A stretch of 10,884 nucleotides of DNA from an uncultured Bacteroidales bacterium (GTDB lineage: Bacteria; Bacteroidota; Bacteroidia; Bacteroidales; Bacteroidaceae). Numbering within the stretch: position 1 is the stretch's first letter; every line of letters begins with the position of its first letter. The translations under genes and the position numbers were made by a program. Under the pieces are notes generated by a model. The model searched no databases. It worked only from the letters and a program-made list of their open reading frames with translations, and was not told where the DNA came from. Below are positions 1-6,630 of the stretch, piece after piece. The stretch is taken from assembly GCA_937896105.1 (NCBI GenBank), contig CALBKR010000045.1, positions 1-10,884 on the forward strand. The letters are read 5' to 3'.

Positions 1-93
1 AGCATCCACTGCATTGGGGTTGCAGGAGCCATCAGCGTTCATCGGGGTGTGCGTGGCTGCGCAGAGACCATGAATCTTGAATGTTGTTTCCAT
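1..93 (-). CDS. Dihydrodipicolinate synthase / N-acetylneuraminate lyase family protein, N-terminal fragment
   Basis: The minus strand reads ATG at 93 and stays open for 31 codons to the window edge, so only the N-terminus is present. The translation contains GLCAATHTPMNADGSCN, the first beta strand and following loop of the DHDPS/NAL class I aldolase TIM barrel (usual form G-hh-A-x-x-TP-x-x-x-DG-s-hN). Members cleave or form C-C bonds on pyruvate through a Schiff-base lysine; that lysine lies much later and is not in view. The short N-terminus and the TPM-x-x-DG-x-x-N form resemble Bacteroidetes N-acetylneuraminate lyases more than DapA, but 31 residues cannot separate the two. It is divergent from the SusD operon, and a promoter-like sequence and a palindrome sit just upstream. 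Family call moderately sure; substrate unknown. Confidence 0.6.
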   Translation of the reverse strand, partial: METTFKIHGLCAATHTPMNADGSCNPNAVDA

Positions 94-111
94 GATGGTG
101 TTTTTTGATTA

Positions 112-135
112 GGTGTTAAATTGAAAATTAACACC
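112..135. promoter_or_regulatory. Perfect 8-bp inverted repeat, candidate operator
   Basis: GGTGTTAA (112-119) and TTAACACC (128-135) form a perfect inverted repeat with an 8-nt spacer. It lies 18 bases upstream of the aldolase start on the minus strand and covers the candidate -7 element, which is where a repressor would act. It is too AT-rich and lacks the U-run expected of a terminator. Operator function is inference. Confidence 0.45.
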
Positions 136-151
136 ACCTTTTTAACGCAAA
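123..151 (-). promoter_or_regulatory. Candidate Bacteroidetes promoter for the aldolase gene
   Basis: On the minus strand a TTTG (complement of 148-151) is followed after 17 nt by TAATTTTC (complement of 123-130), 7 of 8 against the Bacteroidetes -7 consensus when the N positions are allowed. The spacing is slightly short of the usual 19-21. It would give a leader of roughly 20-25 nt. Confidence 0.4.
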
Positions 152-181
152 AAACGGGCTAAAAAGCCATTTTTACCCTTT

Positions 182-235
182 AATTATAGCATACAGCCAA
201 GAGTTTACTCTATCGGGCTCGGTATCGGATTTTAA
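182..235 (+). pseudogene. C-terminal stub of a SusC/RagA-family TonB-dependent transporter
   Basis: The frame ending at TAA 233-235 translates as NYSIQPRVYSIGLGIGF and stop. This is the typical C-terminal end of SusC/RagA outer-membrane barrels: a final strand of the type P-R-x-Y-x-hGL-x-h-x-F, ending in the aromatic residue recognised by the BAM complex. The stop lies 12 bases before the SusD start, the normal SusC-SusD spacing. Reading upstream, the frame is open only to 146 (stop TAA at 143-145), and codons 146-181 do not look like SusC. About 18 codons therefore remain of a gene that should encode roughly 1000 residues. The rest has been deleted, moved away, or lost at an assembly join. 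Recognition rests on a short motif plus its position next to SusD. Confidence 0.7.
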
Positions 236-247
236 TTTATTGGAACT

Positions 248-1801
248 ATGAAAAAGTTATTGAATATATTTGCAACAGCTGCCGTTATTTCAATCACATC
301 GTGCAGCGATTTCCTTGAGCCTAACTCAAAGAGCGAGTTCGTGCCCGAAGATGCAGTGTCACTCAACGAGCTTCTGCTCGGTGAGGCATACCAGCGCAAT
401 GATATGGACGGGTTCAATATATTCCTGAACCTTCTCGAAGATGATATCGAAGCCGCACCCTATCAGGTGCCTACCGAAGGGTTCGAAGCCAACAAATACC
501 TTGCAGTCTTCTCTTGGCAACCCGATATGTTCAAAATGATGGAACAGGCATCTTCGGGACATATAAATATATATGAATCGTACTATGAGGTTATACTTGG
601 TGCAAATGCGGTAATCGATTACCTTCCAAATGTGAGCGACACGCGAGATAACATCAACAAGGTAAAGGCACAGGCATACGCCCTACGCGGTTTCTACTAT
701 TTCAATCTCGTAAACATCTTCGGCAAGCCCTATAACAGCGATTCAACAGCACTCGGCGTGCCGCTGAAACTGCAAAGCGGCATTGAGCCGAGTGAAGACT
801 ACCTTAAAAGGAAGAGTGTTGCCGAGGTATACGCACAGATACTCAGCGACCTGCATACCGCCGAGGCCACATATCTTGAATTGCCGGTTAGCGAGCAATG
901 GAGCGACAACTACCGTACCAGCCTGCCAATGGTGCAGCTTATGCTCTCACGTACCTATCTTTATATGGAAAGATGGGAGGAGGCTGCCCGATATGCCAAG
1001 ATGGTAATGGACAACAAAAGGTTCAGCCTCGTCGACCTTAACGATGCTCCCTATGAGACATTGAACGAGGATGGCGAGTATGTGAGGGCATATATCAATA
1101 TGCCGACATACAAGTGCAGCGAGACAATCTGGCCATACGGCAGTGTCACCGATATGTTCAAATGGACATACGACTATGCAAACACAAGCAGCTCAATATC
1201 GGGCAACAAAATGCACGCCTATTTCCAGGCATCAAAGAGTCTACTCGACAGCTACCTCGACTATGACCTGCGTCTGTACCACTACATAGTACAGGCACCC
1301 GATGGCGCAGGCGGCGAGATGCCTATGGCTTTCGGAAAAATCAATATAGGAACGACATATTATCTGCCACAGAACGCTGTCGGAGTTTTCGGGCGCTGCC
1401 TGCGTCTCTCCGAGGCCTACCTGAACTATGCCGAGGCAATGGCAATGTTGGGTGGCAGCGGCGATGACGAAGCTACAGCAGCTCTCAACGCACTGCTCGA
1501 GAAGCGTTTTGACCCCGAGGATTTCGAAGAGGTCGAGTTCAGCAGCAACGCCGAGCTGGTACAGTTCGTGCGCGAAGAGCGTCGTCGCGAGCTATGCTTT
1601 GAAGGACATCGTTGGTTCGACCTTCGCCGTTGGGGAATGCCGGCAATTACACACACCTGGCACAATGACGAGACATCGAGCAGCACATACACATTGCAGG
1701 AGGGCGACCTGCTCTACACGGTGCCCATCCCCGACGAGGCATTGCAAAGCAACAGCAGCCTTGTGCAGAACGAACTGCCCGACAAGCGCCAACCACAGTA
1801 A
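248..1801 (+). CDS. SusD/RagB family nutrient-binding outer-membrane lipoprotein
   Basis: 517 residues, normal for the family. A type II signal peptide (MKKLLNIFATAAVISITSC) puts the lipidated cysteine at C19, followed by S-D, compatible with export to the cell surface. The helical TPR-type core shows at residues 141-159 (AQAYALRGFYYFNLVNIFG), the usual SusD_like/SusD-3 signature. The C-terminal SusD/RagB motif RRRELCFEGHRWFDLRRW is at 445-462. SusD proteins cap the SusC TonB-dependent barrel and bind the imported ligand, often a glycan but also peptides. The start ATG is 12 bases after the stop of the SusC stub. The gene is co-directional with two further lipoproteins (24-bp and 11-bp gaps), so it is the first intact gene of the operon. 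Without an intact susC in cis it may lack its partner. Ligand not predictable from sequence. Confidence 0.95.
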   Translation: MKKLLNIFATAAVISITSCSDFLEPNSKSEFVPEDAVSLNELLLGEAYQRNDMDGFNIFLNLLEDDIEAAPYQVPTEGFEANKYLAVFSWQPDMFKMMEQASSGHINIYESYYEVILGANAVIDYLPNVSDTRDNINKVKAQAYALRGFYYFNLVNIFGKPYNSDSTALGVPLKLQSGIEPSEDYLKRKSVAEVYAQILSDLHTAEATYLELPVSEQWSDNYRTSLPMVQLMLSRTYLYMERWEEAARYAKMVMDNKRFSLVDLNDAPYETLNEDGEYVRAYINMPTYKCSETIWPYGSVTDMFKWTYDYANTSSSISGNKMHAYFQASKSLLDSYLDYDLRLYHYIVQAPDGAGGEMPMAFGKINIGTTYYLPQNAVGVFGRCLRLSEAYLNYAEAMAMLGGSGDDEATAALNALLEKRFDPEDFEEVEFSSNAELVQFVREERRRELCFEGHRWFDLRRWGMPAITHTWHNDETSSSTYTLQEGDLLYTVPIPDEALQSNSSLVQNELPDKRQPQ

Positions 1802-1825
1802 AACTCATACAGTCAATATAATATT

Positions 1826-2857
1826 ATGAGACATCATATCATTTCAGCCCTGATTTTACTGGCAGGCATAGTATCTTTCAGCGCTTGCCAGGACGAAGAG
1901 AACATAATCCCATCGGGTAACTACTCACCTATCCGCGGAGGTTTTCCACAAGGTGACAGCGAGTACGATACTGTAATATACAACATAAAGCAGAAATTCG
2001 GTGTATACCTTCTATACAAGGACATTACAGAGGAAGACCTGAACCGCGATTGGGTATCGGCCGGAACCGGTGACCTTTACGTTGCGGGGTACGAGGAGGA
2101 GAGAGAACTTGGTGCGTGGAACCTGCCCGAGGAGCATCTGCCCTTCTATGTCGACTATTTCAACAGCTATATATTCCCCAATATAAGCCCCGAATTTGCA
2201 AAGACATCGTTCCCAGTGAAGATATATATGATACACAATATGCGCACCGAGCCGCGTGACTTCGGTGACAGTATACAAAGCGGTGGCGGAACAGAGACCG
2301 ACCCCTCCAAGTTCATTAAACTCGGAAACTTCGACAACTGGGCAATCAGTTTCAAGGAGGAGATTATCAACGGGACCAGCGGCAATACAGAAGAGACACT
2401 CAAGAAGCAGCGTTGCATATTCATTATCCAAGCCATATACAACGCAATGGACAAAGGTGAGATAACATCACCCGAGGAGTTCTGGAGCGGATATGATTTC
2501 AGTGACTCGAACAAAAAGATAGACCACAGCGACAAAAACAGCGACAACTACAAATACAAGCTGGGGCTGGTTGACGACATCTATGACCACTTCGCAACTA
2601 CCGGCCGTACAAATGATGTATGGAACTACAAGGAGTATATCAAGAGTTTCAGCAACTGGGCAAGGGACAACAAAGACAACAACCTCTTCAATGCTTACAT
2701 AAAGAACGCGATGTGGCTCACACCCGAAGAGTTCGAGTTGCGTTACCCAAAGAGTCAATACCCAATCATTACCGAAAAGTATGAAATAGCGGTAAGGCAT
2801 ATGAAAGAGAAATATGGTATAGACCTGCAGGGTGTTGCCTATGGTTTAAAAGACTGA
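1826..2857 (+). CDS. Metallohydrolase-like lipoprotein of SusCD loci lacking the HExxH motif
   Basis: 343 residues with a lipoprotein signal peptide ending SFSAC (C21), then QDEEN. Acidic residues straight after the cysteine match the Bacteroidetes surface lipoprotein export signal. The overall pattern resembles the substrate import-associated zinc metallohydrolase lipoproteins found beside SusC/SusD (TIGR04549 type): an early DTVIYNIKQKFGVYLLYKD stretch, a central helix followed by GEITSPEEFW, and a C-terminal YEIAVRHMKEKYGIDL at 319-334. The central helix, where relatives carry HExxH, reads I201-Q-A-I-Y205. There is no HExxH anywhere, so a zinc-dependent hydrolase activity is unlikely. It sits between SusD and the thioredoxin-like lipoprotein, probably translated from the same mRNA. 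It may bind or chaperone substrate on the surface. The family assignment is from remembered family patterns, not a search. Confidence 0.65.
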   Translation: MRHHIISALILLAGIVSFSACQDEENIIPSGNYSPIRGGFPQGDSEYDTVIYNIKQKFGVYLLYKDITEEDLNRDWVSAGTGDLYVAGYEEERELGAWNLPEEHLPFYVDYFNSYIFPNISPEFAKTSFPVKIYMIHNMRTEPRDFGDSIQSGGGTETDPSKFIKLGNFDNWAISFKEEIINGTSGNTEETLKKQRCIFIIQAIYNAMDKGEITSPEEFWSGYDFSDSNKKIDHSDKNSDNYKYKLGLVDDIYDHFATTGRTNDVWNYKEYIKSFSNWARDNKDNNLFNAYIKNAMWLTPEEFELRYPKSQYPIITEKYEIAVRHMKEKYGIDLQGVAYGLKD

Positions 2858-2868
2858 AGAAAAGAGTG

Positions 2869-4392
2869 ATGACAAAGCAATATTTCAAAATTTTCACGAC
2901 TGCAATTGTCGCAGCCATTGCATTGTCCTGTAGCAAGAAACAGGATAACAGCGTCGTAAAAGACAACCGGGATGATAGAATCGCCATTCAGTTTGCGCAG
3001 TTAGACAGTGTTTGGCAAAAACAGTTCGGAAACGCACTGGAGATAATCACATTATATGATTCTATCAGAGTGGCGACAAGTGAGGAAGAGAAGGAGCTGC
3101 AGGTTCTGAACCAATGCCACTATGTTTGGCAAAGCGGTGAATATATGTTCAGATGCCGAGGCAAGAACAGTGACATATACGAACTCCCCAAACACGACTT
3201 TGCTTTATCACTTGACAATGGTATAGTATCGGAGTTTGCTACCGGGCACAAAGGCAAGGGCGGAAGTTTTGTCGACCACTATTTCACGCTCAATGCGATG
3301 AAACAAGGCGAGAGTTTCAACGAGGCACGCGACGGCATCACAGCAACAGTGTTTTACCCGATAAGAGCTCTCAACAACAACGACTACAACAAGTTGCGTG
3401 AGATATTCTCGAGCAAGAGCAAGGCTATACACGAGGAGTATCTCGAAAGACTGAAATTCCCGATAAGCAGCTATGGATGCACAAGCGGGCTTAAAAGCAT
3501 ACAGCCGCTCATTGAACAGAACGTGGCAGACAGCGAACTCAAACACGAAGTTCTGGAACTCTACGAAACATTCTCACGCATAATGCCGGGAGAACCTGCT
3601 CCACTCCCGATTCTCAAGGATATCGAAGGAAACGAGCATACATTTGCAGAGATGAAGGGCAAAGTGATTGTAATCAATGTGTGGGCTACCTGGTGCCATA
3701 GTTGTCTCGAGAATATGCGTAAATTTATGGGAATGCGTTACAAGCACAGGGAACAGGAGGATGTTTGCTTCATCACATTATCCATAGACCGCAAGGAGGA
3801 CAGGGATTTATGGATTAGAGCCATTGAGAAGCATAATATGCAAAATATGCTCAACCTATACCCCGACTGCGAGGAGCAGTCGCAGTTCGAGACCGACTAC
3901 CAAGTATCCAGTGTACCAAGGTATATCATTATCGGCAAGGATGGAAATATTGTATCGGCTCACGCACCGGCTCCTAGCAGGGAGATGTCCGAGATGATAG
4001 AGTACGCACGTGTAGCGGAGTTCTACAGCGGTCCCGGAACATCTTTCCTTGACCTGACACTCGATGAAGCTATAGCAAAGGCTCAGGCCGAGAACAAGCA
4101 CATTCTTATCGAGTGCCACACCGAGGGCTGCGTTCCCTGTAAGATGATGGAGGATAAGGTATTCAAGCACAACAAATGTGCCGACTATTTCAACAAGGAG
4201 TTCATCTGCCTAAGCATCAATGATGAAGATGGTGAAGGACCTGCTATCATAGAGAAAAACAATGTGCATATATTCCCGACATACATAATACTGGAACCCG
4301 ATGGAGAACTCGCCGGAGCCTTCGCAGGAACCGAAATGGATGTTGAGCTTTTTATTGAAAAGATTGAACAGATAAAGGATACCAAAAAATAG
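2869..4392 (+). CDS. Lipoprotein with two thioredoxin-fold domains (TlpA-like plus thioredoxin-like)
   Basis: 507 residues from the ATG at 2869; a GTG directly in front (2866) is a less likely start. The signal peptide ends AIALSC (C21), followed by SKKQD without immediate acidic residues, which suggests retention on the periplasmic side. Residues about 25-235 form a domain I do not recognise. Residues about 240-385 are a TlpA/ResA-like domain: PGEPAPLPILKDIEG, then NVWATWCHSCLENM with active cysteines C276 and C279, and the cis-proline in SSVPRYI (P350). Residues about 395-505 are a second thioredoxin fold with CVPC (C421, C424) and cis-proline in HIFPTYI (P470). Such proteins reduce or isomerise disulfides in the cell envelope. 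It is the last gene of the SusD operon, 11 bp after the previous stop and right before a strong terminator. Two complete CxxC centres in one chain could form a thiol relay; that is inference. Confidence 0.9.
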   Translation: MTKQYFKIFTTAIVAAIALSCSKKQDNSVVKDNRDDRIAIQFAQLDSVWQKQFGNALEIITLYDSIRVATSEEEKELQVLNQCHYVWQSGEYMFRCRGKNSDIYELPKHDFALSLDNGIVSEFATGHKGKGGSFVDHYFTLNAMKQGESFNEARDGITATVFYPIRALNNNDYNKLREIFSSKSKAIHEEYLERLKFPISSYGCTSGLKSIQPLIEQNVADSELKHEVLELYETFSRIMPGEPAPLPILKDIEGNEHTFAEMKGKVIVINVWATWCHSCLENMRKFMGMRYKHREQEDVCFITLSIDRKEDRDLWIRAIEKHNMQNMLNLYPDCEEQSQFETDYQVSSVPRYIIIGKDGNIVSAHAPAPSREMSEMIEYARVAEFYSGPGTSFLDLTLDEAIAKAQAENKHILIECHTEGCVPCKMMEDKVFKHNKCADYFNKEFICLSINDEDGEGPAIIEKNNVHIFPTYIILEPDGELAGAFAGTEMDVELFIEKIEQIKDTKK

Positions 4393-4393
4393 C

Positions 4394-4439
4394 CTATGTT
4401 AAAAAAAGAGCACCGATCGGTGCTCTTTTTTTAACATAG
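4394..4439. terminator. Bidirectional intrinsic terminator, perfect 46-bp palindrome
   Basis: Positions 4394-4416 are the exact reverse complement of 4417-4439. The GC-rich core is GAGCACCGATCGGTGCTC, flanked by seven A on one side and seven T on the other, then CTATGTT/AACATAG. It begins one base after the stop of the thioredoxin gene and closes the SusD operon. Confidence 0.93.
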
Positions 4440-4461
4440 ACCAACAATATATCTGCCAACA

Positions 4462-4493
4462 TTTTACTAACTTTGCACATTGAAATATCTTTG
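4462..4493 (+). promoter_or_regulatory. Bacteroidetes promoter with two -7 boxes
   Basis: Two exact TAnnTTTG -7 sequences occur 18 bases apart: TAACTTTG at 4468-4475 and TATCTTTG at 4486-4493. A TTTT at 4462-4465 sits 20 nt before the second, as a weak -33 box. The second box would start transcription about 15 bases before the ATG at 4515. Confidence 0.7.
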
Positions 4494-4514
4494 CAAAACC
4501 AAAAACATATCGAT

Positions 4515-6563
4515 ATGAAGAAATTTTTACTTTCTCTTTTCTCTTTTCTTACAGTCCTGGCTACAGCAAATGCCGAGACATACACACACACCTTCAAGAG
4601 TGGCGAACTGACAACTGAAGGCGGCACTGTTGTGCTGAGTGACATCGAATGGAGCGCCACATCATCGACCTATATTGGATGGAGCGCACAAAAAGGCATC
4701 CAAATAGGCAGCAAGGAGACAGTAAACCCTACATACCAGTTGAGTACATCGGCACTTGCAGGATGCAAGATAAAGAGCGTAACAGTGAACAGCAGCATTG
4801 CAGCCAGCAGTGATGCAAAAATGACAATAACGGTAGGAGACCAGACATCGGAGGAGTTTACACTAAAGACCAGCAATGCTGCATACACATTCAACTGTGA
4901 GGGTACAACAGGTGATATCAAGATAAACTGGACAGCAACACAGCGTGCCTACTATGTAAAGTCAATTACTATCGAATACACACCCGATGCCAGCACCGTT
5001 ATAGTACCTGTCCCGGAGTTCAAGACACCCACAGCCGTATATGCAGACAAGGTACGGGTTACAGCAGAGACCACAGACCAGAGTGCTGTACTCTACTACA
5101 CACTCGACGGTACAGACCCGAGCTATGAGGACTATGTAAACGGCACCGGCAGCACTAAGTGCAGCAAATACTGGGTTATGTACTTTGACCTCACCGCTAC
5201 AACAACCATCAAGGTTATTGCCGTAAAGGTTGACGGTGATGCCGTATTCAAAAGCGCGACAGCAGAGCAGACATATATCGTATCACGTACAATGCCATAT
5301 ATTCCGGCAAATGAGATAACATCGGGTAACAGATACGCAATAGTTGCAGCCGACAGCGCAGCGACATATTTCTATAGAGATAAGGCATACGGTTACCTGC
5401 CTACAAAGACGGCAACCGATGTGAACGGCAAGTATGTCGAGACCGTAGAGTGTGCAGGCTTCACATTCACAGCTGTTGACGGCGGTTACACAATACAGGA
5501 TGAGCTTGGGCGCTATGTATACCACAGCGGTACAAACGCAAGTTTCAATTATGCGGTTGAGAGACCTGCCGAGGGCGCAATATGGAGCATAGCCTTCAAC
5601 GACGGCAATGCGGCCATTGCGTGCGACGGATACACAATACACTACTCTACCGAGCACGAGACCTACGGATGTTACCCAGCCGACAAGGTGACAGAGAATC
5701 ACGTGCTTCCCAAGCTGTATATGCAGCGCGAATACCCCACATACGCAATCACCCCAGCCGGTGGCAGCACATTCGACAAGTTCGAGAGCATCACCGTTAC
5801 TTGTGAAGAGGGAATCGTTGCAACCGATGACTTGCAGATTGCTGCAGAGGGTTTCAAGACTACATTCACAGTCAAGCAGACCGACAGCAAGACACTTACA
5901 TTCACTGCAGCCGAGCCACTCACGACATACAACAACAGAGAACTAAACATCAACATCACAGCCGGTGACATAATCCTCAACCCCGATGTAATGTATATGT
6001 CGATCCCAGTACCTGCAAGATATGGTGTACGCACAATTGCCAAGTACAATCTTGCAGGCGATGCACCTGCAGCTGTTATAGAAGAGATATCACCAGCCGA
6101 TGGCACAACTGTTGAGACGCTCTCATACATCCTGTTCAAGTTCTCATATTACCCCACTTTAAACGAAGATGAGACACTGGCTCCAAGACTCCACGCCGAA
6201 GGCAGTGACGAGCTCTTTGCTGTTGAATACACAACAAAGAATGAAGAAGGTACAGGACACGTTGACCAGATGGAGGCAGCGCTGAAAGTTATAGAGCCTA
6301 TCACAACAAATGGCACATATATCCTTGAGGTGCCGACAGGTTACTTCCGCGATGCCAACGGCAGGGACATCAATGGTGTCACGCTAAGATACACTGTAAA
6401 GAACGACACCTCTATCGAGGATATCATCGCCGGTGGCAGCAACGGTTGGGTTATATACAACACTGCCGGCATTAAGGTACTCGAGACAAGCGATACCAAC
6501 CGATTGGAACAGTTGCCCGATGGCATATACATCATAAATGGCAAGAAGGCTGTCGTTAAGTAA
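4515..6563 (+). CDS. Large secreted multidomain protein with CHB_HEX_C-type module and T9SS-like C-terminal tail
   Basis: 682 residues from the ATG at 4515. An upstream TTG at 4473 would place the start inside a -7 promoter box and bury the signal peptide. The start MKKFLLSLFSFLTVLATANA is a Sec signal peptide cleaved before ETYTH. In order: a beta-rich domain (about 21-160, from YTHTFKSGEL); a chitobiase/beta-hexosaminidase C-terminal-type domain (about 165-255, with VLYYTLDGTDPSY); a module common in Bacteroidales secreted proteins (about 260-405, with GYTIQDELGRYVYHSG); an Ig-like region (about 410-505); another Ig-like domain (about 520-620, ISPADGTTV); and a sorting-type tail (about 632-682, VIYNTAGIKVL ... 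LPDGIYIINGKKAVVK). No catalytic domain is recognisable, so it is probably a surface or secreted binding/adhesin protein exported by the type IX (Por) system. It has its own promoter and is isolated from the SusD operon by a terminator. Ligand unknown. Confidence 0.8.
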   Translation: MKKFLLSLFSFLTVLATANAETYTHTFKSGELTTEGGTVVLSDIEWSATSSTYIGWSAQKGIQIGSKETVNPTYQLSTSALAGCKIKSVTVNSSIAASSDAKMTITVGDQTSEEFTLKTSNAAYTFNCEGTTGDIKINWTATQRAYYVKSITIEYTPDASTVIVPVPEFKTPTAVYADKVRVTAETTDQSAVLYYTLDGTDPSYEDYVNGTGSTKCSKYWVMYFDLTATTTIKVIAVKVDGDAVFKSATAEQTYIVSRTMPYIPANEITSGNRYAIVAADSAATYFYRDKAYGYLPTKTATDVNGKYVETVECAGFTFTAVDGGYTIQDELGRYVYHSGTNASFNYAVERPAEGAIWSIAFNDGNAAIACDGYTIHYSTEHETYGCYPADKVTENHVLPKLYMQREYPTYAITPAGGSTFDKFESITVTCEEGIVATDDLQIAAEGFKTTFTVKQTDSKTLTFTAAEPLTTYNNRELNINITAGDIILNPDVMYMSIPVPARYGVRTIAKYNLAGDAPAAVIEEISPADGTTVETLSYILFKFSYYPTLNEDETLAPRLHAEGSDELFAVEYTTKNEEGTGHVDQMEAALKVIEPITTNGTYILEVPTGYFRDANGRDINGVTLRYTVKNDTSIEDIIAGGSNGWVIYNTAGIKVLETSDTNRLEQLPDGIYIINGKKAVVK

Positions 6564-6584
6564 AGCTATATAATGAATATGACG

Positions 6585-6610
6585 CAGAGGATGCCGGAAG
6601 GCATCCTCTG
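6585..6610. other. Strong intergenic hairpin without a U-run
   Basis: CAGAGGATGCC (6585-6595) and GGCATCCTCTG (6600-6610) form a perfect 11-bp stem with a GGAA loop, 21 bases after the stop of the large secreted protein gene. The downstream TTCAAAATAA lacks a T-tract, so it is either a weak terminator or an mRNA 3'-end/stability element between this gene and the endopeptidase gene. Confidence 0.6.
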
Positions 6611-6630
6611 TTCAAAATAATAGACCACAA

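Noticed and set aside
157..168. Small GGCT-AAAA-AGCC hairpin flanked by T-runs on both strands, terminator-like.
   Set aside because: The stem is only 4 bp and the region lies next to a probable junction, so I do not call it a terminator.
2012..2431. Long antisense open frames under the operon genes (for example 2012-2431 and 2167-2547 on the minus strand).
   Set aside because: They are shadows of strongly supported plus-strand genes, with no start signals or coherent protein features.
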